Assembly (NCBI RefSeq): GCF_001984155.1
Contig: NZ_MTQO01000036.1
Coordinates: 124,001 to 188,000, forward strand
Reading direction: 5' to 3'
DNA: 64,000 bases
Source: Actinosynnema sp. ALI-1.44
GTDB lineage: Bacteria > Actinomycetota > Actinomycetes > Mycobacteriales > Pseudonocardiaceae
Of the stretch, positions 55,305 through 62,745 are shown one piece after another. The notes under the pieces are model-generated. The model worked only from the letters and a program-made list of their open reading frames with translations. It had not been told where the DNA came from and did not search any database. The translations under genes and the position numbers were made by a program. How positions within the stretch are numbered: position 1 is the first letter of the stretch; every line of letters begins with the position of its first letter.

Positions 55305-56678
55305 GTGAACCGTGTCCAGCACGGTGATGTTGTTGTCGTGGTACCGGGGATTCTGGGCAGTGTGCTGCATCGAGGTGACAGGCAGGTCTGGGGCTACCGC
55401 CAAGTCGCGCGCAGCATCGGGGATCTTGCCGGGAACCTGACCGATGACCTGACGCTTCCGGACGAGGCCTTCGCGGATCCCACTTCGGGGTTCGATGACG
55501 GAGTTCGCGTCGGAGCACCCATGGCCACCCTGGGAATCATCCCAGGACTGGTGTCGATCGACGGGTACGACGTCCTTCTGAAACGTCTGACGACCAGGTT
55601 CTCCCACGACCGTGACGCGATCCGCGTCTTCGCCTACGACTGGAGACAGTCCAATGAGTACACTGCGCGCCGTCTGCACGCGTACGTGAAGCACGTGGTA
55701 GGTGCACGACGCAAGACGTATCCGGACGCACGACTGGTGCTGATCGGGCACTCGATGGGTGGACTGGTTGCCCGGTACTTCGCCGAGTGCCTTGACGTCG
55801 ATCGGTTGACTCGCCGGATCATCACCCTCGGGACGCCGTACCTCGGCGCGGTCAAGGCACTCGGGATACTCGCGAACGGCTACGCCCAGGTGGGGCCGAT
55901 CAGGTTCGACATCGCCACCATGGCGAGATCCTTTCCGTCGGTGGCGGAGCTACTACCCGTCTACGACTGGCGCATCCCCGCTTCGGCCCGATCCGCTCCG
56001 GTCAACACGTTACAGCACGTTCCCGGCCTTCCCCGCGCCGCCACGGCAAGGTGCACAGCATTCCATCGGACGATCGACCACGCTATGCAAGGCGGCATTG
56101 ACAACCGCGCTTCCTATCACGCGGTGCTCAGTTACCGCCAGACTACGGAGGTCTGGGCGGAGGTCGTCGGCGACAAGGTCGTCACCTACCCGTCCAGTCA
56201 GGCGCAGGACGCCGGAGACGGCACGGTCGCCCGCCGTTCCGCGACCCCGCCCGAGTGGGCGGACGACGCACACGGGCTCTTCGTATCGGGCCGCCACAGT
56301 TCGTTGCATCGAATGAAGGAGGTTTTCGTCCAACTGCACGGCGTCCTCACGGCCCGCCCGAGGCACCCACAGGCGACGGTCGACGAGATCTCGGTCGACG
56401 CCGAACCACACGCCGTACAACGGATTCCGTGGCGGGTGACGGTCAAATCCTCGGAGAACTCCGACTCCCTGGTACTCGCGATGGTCATTGACGACCCGGC
56501 GAATCCGGACAGGCCGATCATGCGAACACCGTTGAACCCGGTCGGCGACGGGAAGTACACGGGCACGATCGAGTTCACGCGACCAGGCGCCTTCCGCTGG
56601 ACCGTGCACCCGGTGGTGGGTGCTGCTACTCCAGTCGAGCCCATATCGGACGTCGTGCTGTGCACGTCCACGCAGTGA
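55305..56678 (+). CDS. LCAT-like alpha/beta hydrolase (putative phospholipase/acyltransferase)
   Basis: A 457-residue protein. The N-terminal 340 residues match the lecithin:cholesterol acyltransferase fold: VVVVPGILGSVL (oxyanion strand), FAYDWRQSNEYTARRL, the nucleophile elbow LIGHSMGG with Ser150, the acid in DAGDGTVARRS and the His in SGRHSSLHRMKEV. A C-terminal beta-domain (about 355-457; IPWRVTVKSSENSDSLVLAM, GKYTGTIEFTRPGAFRWTV) resembles an Ig-like binding module. There is no signal peptide, so it acts inside the cell. The GTG at 55305 follows GGAG with 8 bases. It is followed after 77 bases by the acyl-carrier-like gene and faces the caspase-STAND operon; a lipid-damaging effector role is inference. 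Confidence 0.82.
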   Translation: MNRVQHGDVVVVVPGILGSVLHRGDRQVWGYRQVARSIGDLAGNLTDDLTLPDEAFADPTSGFDDGVRVGAPMATLGIIPGLVSIDGYDVLLKRLTTRFSHDRDAIRVFAYDWRQSNEYTARRLHAYVKHVVGARRKTYPDARLVLIGHSMGGLVARYFAECLDVDRLTRRIITLGTPYLGAVKALGILANGYAQVGPIRFDIATMARSFPSVAELLPVYDWRIPASARSAPVNTLQHVPGLPRAATARCTAFHRTIDHAMQGGIDNRASYHAVLSYRQTTEVWAEVVGDKVVTYPSSQAQDAGDGTVARRSATPPEWADDAHGLFVSGRHSSLHRMKEVFVQLHGVLTARPRHPQATVDEISVDAEPHAVQRIPWRVTVKSSENSDSLVLAMVIDDPANPDRPIMRTPLNPVGDGKYTGTIEFTRPGAFRWTVHPVVGAATPVEPISDVVLCTSTQ

Positions 56679-56755
56679 GGGGCGCCGCGTCACGGGACAG
56701 GAACGGTGGTTACGGTGGAGGACGGTACGAGTCGCAGGTGAAGGATGTGACAACA

Positions 56756-57001
56756 ATGGCCCTCGGAGAGCCTGAGATCCTCGTCGGTCTCGCTGAGATA
56801 ATCAGTGAACGCACAGGGACCGCACCCGGCGAAGTCGCGTTGAACAGCACCCTCGCCAGTCTGGGCATCGAACCGTCTCCCACCTCCGTCATCCTCGACG
56901 ACGTCATCAGCAAGTTCCGGGTGTCGATGACCGAGGACGACGCCGCGGGATTCGTCACGATCGGCGACGTCGTCTCCTATGTCCAGGCCTCCCAGACCTG
57001 A
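56756..57001 (+). CDS. Acyl-carrier-protein-like small protein without the carrier serine
   Basis: An 81-residue protein with the ACP four-helix pattern: helix 1 EILVGLAEIISERTG, the loop VALNSTLASLGI, helix 2 SVILDDVISKFRVSM and the end DDAAGFVTIGDVVSYVQ, which closely follows the ACP terminus. In carrier proteins the loop before helix 2 reads LGxDSL and the Ser receives phosphopantetheine. Here the loop reads LGIEPSPTSV, so that Ser is replaced by Pro; a Ser one residue later could conceivably substitute. It may be an inactive carrier fold used as an adaptor. ATG at 56756 follows AAGGA. It lies downstream of the LCAT-like gene on the same strand and converges on the WD40 gene with 19 bases between stops. 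Confidence 0.75.
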   Translation: MALGEPEILVGLAEIISERTGTAPGEVALNSTLASLGIEPSPTSVILDDVISKFRVSMTEDDAAGFVTIGDVVSYVQASQT

Positions 57002-57020
57002 TCGATCCGCACCGTCACAG

Positions 57021-59237
57021 CTACATCGCCGTGGCGAGTTCGATCGCGCAAACCCCCAGATAGGTCGCCGTCAGCAGGACACCGGCGTCGTAGTTCACGC
57101 CGTAGCAACCGGCCATGGGAACGCTGGTCATCAGTTGGGCGTCCGGCAGACTCCAGACGCGGACAACGTCGTCGTCTCCGGCGGTGATGACGATTTGCTG
57201 GTCTCCCAACAGGCCTGCAGTCGTGTCGAGCACCGCGCCGCCGTGGTTGTCGATCACCTGCGTTGCTGCCCGGTCTCTCAGGTTCCACACCCGTATGGTT
57301 CCGTCATCACTTGCCGAGACGACGCTGTGCCCGTCGGCCAACGGTGCGACCTCCCTGACCCACCCGGAGTGCCCGGTCAATGCGAATATCTCGGCACCGT
57401 CGTGCAGGTTCCACACGCGAAGAGTGTTGTCGGTGCCGCCAGACACAGCGAGGGGCACACCGTCAAGGGACATGGTCGTCACTGTTCGTACACCGCCGAT
57501 GTGGCCCAGCATCCGCCCGATCTCCGCACCAGTGCTGATGTCCCAACTCCGCACCGCGCCGTCGTTGCCTGCGCTGACCGCGGTCAGTGCTCCGTCAAGC
57601 ACTGTGGTCGCCACTGTGATGATCGAGTGCGAGTTGGCTCGCAAAGTCCGCAGCAGCGCCCCAGTGGTGGCGTCCCACACCCGGATCTCTCCGTTCGCTC
57701 CGCTCGAGACCACGACCGGCAGATCGCCGAGCGATGCGGGCGCGACACGCCCGATCCACCCCGTGTGCCCCACGAACACCCTCACAGGCGTGCCACCGGC
57801 GAGGTCCCATAGGTGCACAACGCGGTCCGTGCCGCCGGTGACCGCGCACTGCCGTCCTCCCACTTCGAGGAAGGCGGCCGTGAGCACCCAGCCTGTGTGC
57901 CGATCGGTCCTGACGAGACCCGCCGCGTCCAGGTCCCAGATCCGGACTGTTCGGTCGTCGCTGGCGGTGACCGCGACATGTCGACGATCGACCGTCGTCG
58001 ACACCACGGCACGCACCCCGGCCGAGTGCCCGCCGATCACCTGAGCCGCCTCACCCCCATCGAGGTCCCAGACCCGCACGGTCCGATCAGCCGCACCGGT
58101 GACCGCACGCGGCCGATCAGGCAGGATGGCGACACAGCGACCCCATCCCATGTGCCCCGCCATCTCGTGGAGTTGTTCCCCGGACTCGATGTCCCACAGG
58201 CGTACCGAGTTGTCGTCGCCGGTGCTCGCCGCCACCGTTCTCGACCCCAGTTCGCCTGTCGCGACCCCCAGCACCCATCCCGAGTGCCCGCTGAGGGCAC
58301 GGACCTGTTCTCCGGACTCGATGTCCCAGATCCGCACGACGCTGTCGGCTGCCGCGCTCACCACCACGGGTCTGTCGTTCAGCACCGCGGTCGCGAGGGA
58401 CCTGATCGTCCCGGTGTGGCCCGTCATCGTCCGCAACGTTCGTCCGGTGGCAAGGTCCCACACGCGGATCGTCCGGTCGGCGCCACCGCTGACCACAACG
58501 GCGGTGTTGCCCGCCGGACCGATCGCCACTGTTCCCACCGAGCCGGTGTGCCCTGTCAACACCGCTACTTCTGTGCCAGTAGCCAGATCCCAGACGCGCA
58601 ACGACCCGTCCGCACCCGCGCTCACCACGACCTGCCTGTCGCCCACCACGCTGGTCGCGAGCGCCTGAACCGCCCCTGTGTGACCCTCGAGGATCTGCAC
58701 GACGGCTCCGGTGTCCAGCGCCCACACCCGTATGGTCCCGTCATCGCTGCCCGACACTGCCACACGGGTGCCGTCCAGGACCGCTGCCGCGACAGAGCGG
58801 ACACCCCCAGCGTGGCCCTCCAGGACACGGTGGAACGCCGTGGGTTGGAATCGCGCCCATCGCGGCCACCATCGAACGCCTCGTGGCTTTGTGAGCGACC
58901 ACTCGTATCCCTCCTGGACCGCGGTGAGCGCGAGGACACTGGCACGGTCGACCGGGTCGAGATCGCGCAGGGCGTGCCCGCAGCGTAGATACAGGCGCGC
59001 GGAACTCGGCAGTTCGTGGTCGAATCCCGTGCCCAGCGACGACATCAGGACATCTGGTTCGGCGACGACCAGATACTCCTCGTCTCGCGCGAGGTCGGCG
59101 AGGATGCCGCCGGCTTTCGCGTGCGACGCGAGATAGCGGGTCGTGTACGGACTGGCCCGCTGCCAGCCGTCGGCCTGTGCCAGTTCACGGAGCCTGGCTG
59201 CGATGACCGCCTCGGCATCAGGTGGCTGCGACATCAT
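57021..59237 (-). CDS. WD40-repeat protein, separated C-terminal sensor of a STAND system
   Basis: A 738-residue protein. The first 150 residues (PDAEAVIAARLRELAQADGW, SPYTTRYLASHAKAGGILAD) match the helical linker that in homologous caspase-NTPase-WD40 proteins lies between NTPase and propeller. It then carries 13 recognisable WD repeats (blade ends such as GTIRVWALDTGAVVQI and TIRVWDLATGR) plus a terminal partial blade, consistent with two seven-bladed propellers. Its start ATG (59237, or 59234 in an ATGATG pair) overlaps the stop of the caspase-NTPase gene by four bases, so the two are translationally coupled. It is the probable ligand or damage sensor of the system. Confidence 0.9.
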   Translation of the reverse strand: MMSQPPDAEAVIAARLRELAQADGWQRASPYTTRYLASHAKAGGILADLARDEEYLVVAEPDVLMSSLGTGFDHELPSSARLYLRCGHALRDLDPVDRASVLALTAVQEGYEWSLTKPRGVRWWPRWARFQPTAFHRVLEGHAGGVRSVAAAVLDGTRVAVSGSDDGTIRVWALDTGAVVQILEGHTGAVQALATSVVGDRQVVVSAGADGSLRVWDLATGTEVAVLTGHTGSVGTVAIGPAGNTAVVVSGGADRTIRVWDLATGRTLRTMTGHTGTIRSLATAVLNDRPVVVSAAADSVVRIWDIESGEQVRALSGHSGWVLGVATGELGSRTVAASTGDDNSVRLWDIESGEQLHEMAGHMGWGRCVAILPDRPRAVTGAADRTVRVWDLDGGEAAQVIGGHSAGVRAVVSTTVDRRHVAVTASDDRTVRIWDLDAAGLVRTDRHTGWVLTAAFLEVGGRQCAVTGGTDRVVHLWDLAGGTPVRVFVGHTGWIGRVAPASLGDLPVVVSSGANGEIRVWDATTGALLRTLRANSHSIITVATTVLDGALTAVSAGNDGAVRSWDISTGAEIGRMLGHIGGVRTVTTMSLDGVPLAVSGGTDNTLRVWNLHDGAEIFALTGHSGWVREVAPLADGHSVVSASDDGTIRVWNLRDRAATQVIDNHGGAVLDTTAGLLGDQQIVITAGDDDVVRVWSLPDAQLMTSVPMAGCYGVNYDAGVLLTATYLGVCAIELATAM

Positions 59238-61195
59238 CGGCCTCCGAGTCTGAAGTAGTCGGCGACAGACTGGTGGAACAACCGGAAGACAGACTGTCCG
59301 GACTCGGTACCCTCGATGAGGTACCAACCCGCGTCTCGAATGACGCGGGAGACGTCACTGGAACTGTACGCACGACCAGACTTCGCCAGTGCCGTGGCGA
59401 GTTCCGGCCACACCTGCCGGCGGGGAATGCCCTTCCCACGCGCATAAGCCAACGGCCGCAACACTTCCTCGACGAGTTGGACGTCCTCGAAACGACCAAG
59501 GTCATCTGCCAGCACCTGGTCCAGCCCGGCCTTGCCAACGACGCGAGGCAGACGGTCCCGCAGAGTGCCGTCATCCACGCACTCCTCGGACAAGTCACCC
59601 AGCACTCGCATGGCGAAGCGCGCGTACAGGAAGATGCGGGCGGACTGCCTGCTGACCTCCAGCGCCGCTGCCCTGCGTTTCAGCGCATTCGGCCAACGCG
59701 AGGCCAGCTCAGGCGCGGCAAGGCGGTCCTCGACGTACTTCGCGATGTCGGTGTCGGCGTCCTCGTCCTGACTGAGGTCCACCACGCGAAAGGTCCCCCG
59801 TCGCGGACGCAGAGCCTCCACCAGCGGACTTCTGCCCGCTTCGATCGGCAGGTCCGGCCGCCCGTCGCGATCGCTCCGGGTTCCGACAAGCACCTTGCAA
59901 CCGGGCAACCCTGCCACCGCACGCAACACGTCCCTGGCCACGAAGACGTCTTCGCCGATCAGCGCCTCGTCGACAGCGTCAGCCAGGATCGTCACCGCCC
60001 GCCCGGAGTCACTCAACTCGGTCACCAGGTCGCGTGCGGGACTGGAAGACTCACGCAGATCGAGATCGAGTTGCCCGGCGATCGCGCGGGCCACCTGATC
60101 CGATCGTTGGTTCTTGACGTGCACGATGGCGTCGAACACGCCTGGCGGCGGCAAGAGCGCCTCAGGATGGTCGAGCAGACCAAGAGCACGGCATGCTTGC
60201 CGGGATGCCGGGTCGGACAACACGGCCAGCCTGCCGAGCACTGCGGACTTGCCCGCTCCCGGAGCACCCGTGACGACCATCAGGCCGTGATCGCCGGAAC
60301 GCAGCCATTCCACCGCCTCAGCGGTCACGTTGTTGCGGCCCGAGAAGTACCAACCGACGTCGACCGCGTCCGCGCTCGCCGCCTTCAGCAGGAAGTGCTC
60401 ACGTTCGTCGTCCGACAGGTCGGACAGCAGGCTTCTGAACTCCGCCGACCGGTCGGCCGCATCCGCGCGGTACCGGGGATTCGGCAGGATCTTCAGGCCG
60501 TCCCGGCCCGCGACGTACGCGCATTGGTCGTCGTCGAGCCTGATACGCAGCTCGTCCCGGAGTTCCAGGATCGTGACGTACTCGTCGCCGTCCTTCCAGA
60601 ACTCACCCTGCGAGCCTTCCCGCAAAGAATCCAGGATCTCGCGTACGAACAAACCGCTGTACGAACGCTGGTGGTGCAGTGACGGCACCAGAACAGCTAG
60701 GTCCATACCCGGTACCGCCTGGTTGACCGCCACGAGGTCCAGTGCTCGCTGGATCTCGCTCGCGGCAAAACCCGCGTAGCAGGTGTCCAGCAGAACCAGC
60801 CCCGCGTCAGCACCGCAGTTCAACACCGCCTGGACAAGGCTGTCCACACTCAACGCCTTCGTACCGAAGTACGGTGGTTCCTCCGGACTCGACACCGTCA
60901 GGATGAAGTGACGTCCGCCGTGCAGTCGGCCGTGTCCCGCGATGTACAGCACGACACCTGCGCTCAGGTTGCGTGTCCGTACATCGTCGACCCACTGCTC
61001 GACGCACTCGGTTATCCGCGCCACTGTCGCCTTGGCCAGTTCGCCGGTGCTCTCGTACGAGGAGAATCCCCACGTCACGAAGAAGTCGTCGATCTCCTTA
61101 GCGTCGACGACGGCGGCCGGAAGGTGCGCGTGCGGGCTGTCGGTGTAGTCGACGCCGAATGAGAAAACCGATCCTCGGGCTCTGGCTTTCACCAC
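59234..61195 (-). CDS. Caspase-like protease fused to a STAND NTPase
   Basis: A 653-residue effector-switch protein. Residues 1-240 form a C14-type caspase/metacaspase domain: His88 in LYIAGHGRLHGG and Cys139 in LVLLDTCYAGF make the dyad. Residues about 275-560 are a STAND-type AAA+ NTPase: FSGRNNVTAEAVEWLRSGDH, P-loop GAPGAGKS at 310-317, Walker B VTILADAVDEAL. The end (FHQSVADYFRLGGR) is where homologues continue into a helical linker and WD40 propeller; here a TGA stops the chain and the sensor follows as a separate gene in an overlapping frame. Start GTG at 61195, with GGGGG upstream. Such proteins act as oligomerising proteolytic switches in bacterial conflict and cell death. Confidence 0.9.
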   Translation of the reverse strand: MVKARARGSVFSFGVDYTDSPHAHLPAAVVDAKEIDDFFVTWGFSSYESTGELAKATVARITECVEQWVDDVRTRNLSAGVVLYIAGHGRLHGGRHFILTVSSPEEPPYFGTKALSVDSLVQAVLNCGADAGLVLLDTCYAGFAASEIQRALDLVAVNQAVPGMDLAVLVPSLHHQRSYSGLFVREILDSLREGSQGEFWKDGDEYVTILELRDELRIRLDDDQCAYVAGRDGLKILPNPRYRADAADRSAEFRSLLSDLSDDEREHFLLKAASADAVDVGWYFSGRNNVTAEAVEWLRSGDHGLMVVTGAPGAGKSAVLGRLAVLSDPASRQACRALGLLDHPEALLPPPGVFDAIVHVKNQRSDQVARAIAGQLDLDLRESSSPARDLVTELSDSGRAVTILADAVDEALIGEDVFVARDVLRAVAGLPGCKVLVGTRSDRDGRPDLPIEAGRSPLVEALRPRRGTFRVVDLSQDEDADTDIAKYVEDRLAAPELASRWPNALKRRAAALEVSRQSARIFLYARFAMRVLGDLSEECVDDGTLRDRLPRVVGKAGLDQVLADDLGRFEDVQLVEEVLRPLAYARGKGIPRRQVWPELATALAKSGRAYSSSDVSRVIRDAGWYLIEGTESGQSVFRLFHQSVADYFRLGGR

Positions 61196-61238
61196 GTCAC
61201 GCCCCCATGACGGCAGGGTCGTCGCATCGTTCGGCCGC

Positions 61239-62156
61239 TCATACTCGCCTCGCTACCACCACAAGGTAACGGTCACTTGTCTCATCCACGACGGGCCTCC
61301 ACCGTGCTGCTCGAAGCCGGTCCAGTGCGGCGTCACGATCGTGCCGCCTGGACACGAAACAGGTGATTGACGTGCCGGGCCCGAGGGGCACCCCCAACGG
61401 ATCCGCAGCGCGCTTCAGCTTGACCTCACCAACGATGGACTGTCCTTCCCAGCGAACACGGAAATCCATCGCGGAGTCGTCCAGACCTGCCGCGCGAAGT
61501 GGCTCCATGGCCATGTCCCGCACCGCTGGAGCGGAGTACTCCTCGATCAGTCGGCCGACCTCGCTCCGCGGCGGCGCGGTGAACAGGCCAATGACCAGCA
61601 GGTCGTCCACCCTGCTGCTGACACTGATGTTCATGAGCACTGACACGGGATCTTCGACGTTGCCCAGAGTGCTTCCCAGCAGACACGTGAGCACGGGTCC
61701 AGGACGGCGCCACCCGGAAATGACCGATGCGGGACCGCCTTCGATGTTCCACACTCCGAAGTCGCACCCGCGAATCCCGGCCGCCCGCATGCGATCCGCC
61801 GCGACTGACAGCAGCGACGCACTGCAGTCGATCCCCAGGAACTGTTCGAGTCCGGGGATCAGGTGCCGGTAGGGCGCGACGAATCTGATGGAGTGCATCG
61901 CGTTGCTGACACCGATGTCGCATACCTGGGTGGGAAGCGCCCCGAGATGGGCAATGCCTGCCACTGTATGGATCTCGTGCTCCGCGCGCCCGTCGTCGTA
62001 CTCGGCGGGGTACTGCGTTGCCAGCCGTCGATGGATCTCCACGCCGGATCCGGCGTAGATGTACCGGACCGGCACCCGGCGCCGGCGGAGGCACGCGGCG
62101 AAGTCTGTTCGCTGCTCGATGGTTTCAAAGAAGGAACGTGCCACGCCGCATCCCAC
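61239..62156 (-). CDS. EgtD-like SAM methyltransferase (histidine-Nalpha type family)
   Basis: About 305 residues, class I methyltransferase. The strand-loop VCDIGVSNAMHSI, acidic residue in LGIDCSASLL, and the motif CLLGSTLGNVEDP resemble the EgtD/Methyltransf_33 family, where GSTIGN is characteristic. The YPAEYDDGRAEHEIH segment is upstream. Motif I is not the usual GxGxG. I prefer the GTG at 62156 after GAGGTG; the open frame extends to 62351 but would overlap the flavin-type gene by 157 bases. It lies 43 bases upstream of the caspase-STAND gene in the same operon. It could modify a small molecule or protein; histidine as substrate is not shown. Confidence 0.65.
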   Translation of the reverse strand: MGCGVARSFFETIEQRTDFAACLRRRRVPVRYIYAGSGVEIHRRLATQYPAEYDDGRAEHEIHTVAGIAHLGALPTQVCDIGVSNAMHSIRFVAPYRHLIPGLEQFLGIDCSASLLSVAADRMRAAGIRGCDFGVWNIEGGPASVISGWRRPGPVLTCLLGSTLGNVEDPVSVLMNISVSSRVDDLLVIGLFTAPPRSEVGRLIEEYSAPAVRDMAMEPLRAAGLDDSAMDFRVRWEGQSIVGEVKLKRAADPLGVPLGPGTSITCFVSRRHDRDAALDRLRAARWRPVVDETSDRYLVVVARRV

Positions 62157-62194
62157 CGATCGTTCACCTCGTTGCACGCAGGAGTGCGCCGCTC

Positions 62195-62644
62195 CTACAC
62201 GAGCCACTTCCCATCCGCCATGATCTTGCGGTCCGCGTGCTCGTTCAACTCGCGCCATGACTCGATCCACGACGGCGTGAGTTGGAAGAACGCGTAACCT
62301 GATGATTCGAGTGGATCCCAACCGCACTTCTTCGCGTACTGCGCAGCGCACCGCTCGGTCGCTTCAGCGCTGCTGAGCCTGACGACATCGACATCGATCA
62401 ACACGACGTCACGGGTATGCCCGAGCACGACTCGCGCTGTCGCGGACTCGTCGACATTGCGTGCTGTCGGGTTCGACCTGACAGTGGCGACGAAGAGTCG
62501 ATTCCCATCCCACCAGAACGACAGCGGAACCAACGTGGCCATGCCACCGGCGGCACCTGAGGCGATCCAGAGGTCCTTGTCGGTTTCAAGCCTGCCCAGC
62601 GCGTCCGTCTTACGCTGTTTCAGTGGTCGCGGCGGTTCAGCCAT
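62195..62644 (-). CDS. Pyridoxamine-phosphate-oxidase-like split-barrel flavin protein
   Basis: A 149-residue split beta-barrel protein. The pattern LGRLETDKDLWIASGAAGG, MATLVPLSFWWDGNRLFVAT, NVDESATARVVLGHTRDVVL is that of PNPOx-like or F420-dependent reductases. These bind FMN or F420 and reduce or oxidise small substrates; others sense heme or redox state. The ATG at 62644 with AAGGA upstream is preferred over the longer frame from 62695. It lies between the FGE-like gene and the methyltransferase gene. Whether it belongs functionally to the caspase system is unknown. Confidence 0.8.
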   Translation of the reverse strand: MAEPPRPLKQRKTDALGRLETDKDLWIASGAAGGMATLVPLSFWWDGNRLFVATVRSNPTARNVDESATARVVLGHTRDVVLIDVDVVRLSSAEATERCAAQYAKKCGWDPLESSGYAFFQLTPSWIESWRELNEHADRKIMADGKWLV

Positions 62645-62745
62645 CAACGTGCCATCCTTGTGTTCGTCCAGCAGATCGAGCGCGAACAGTAGCACCGACG
62701 CGACTGGTCACAGGATCCAGTGAATGGCTGTCCACTGGACATTTT

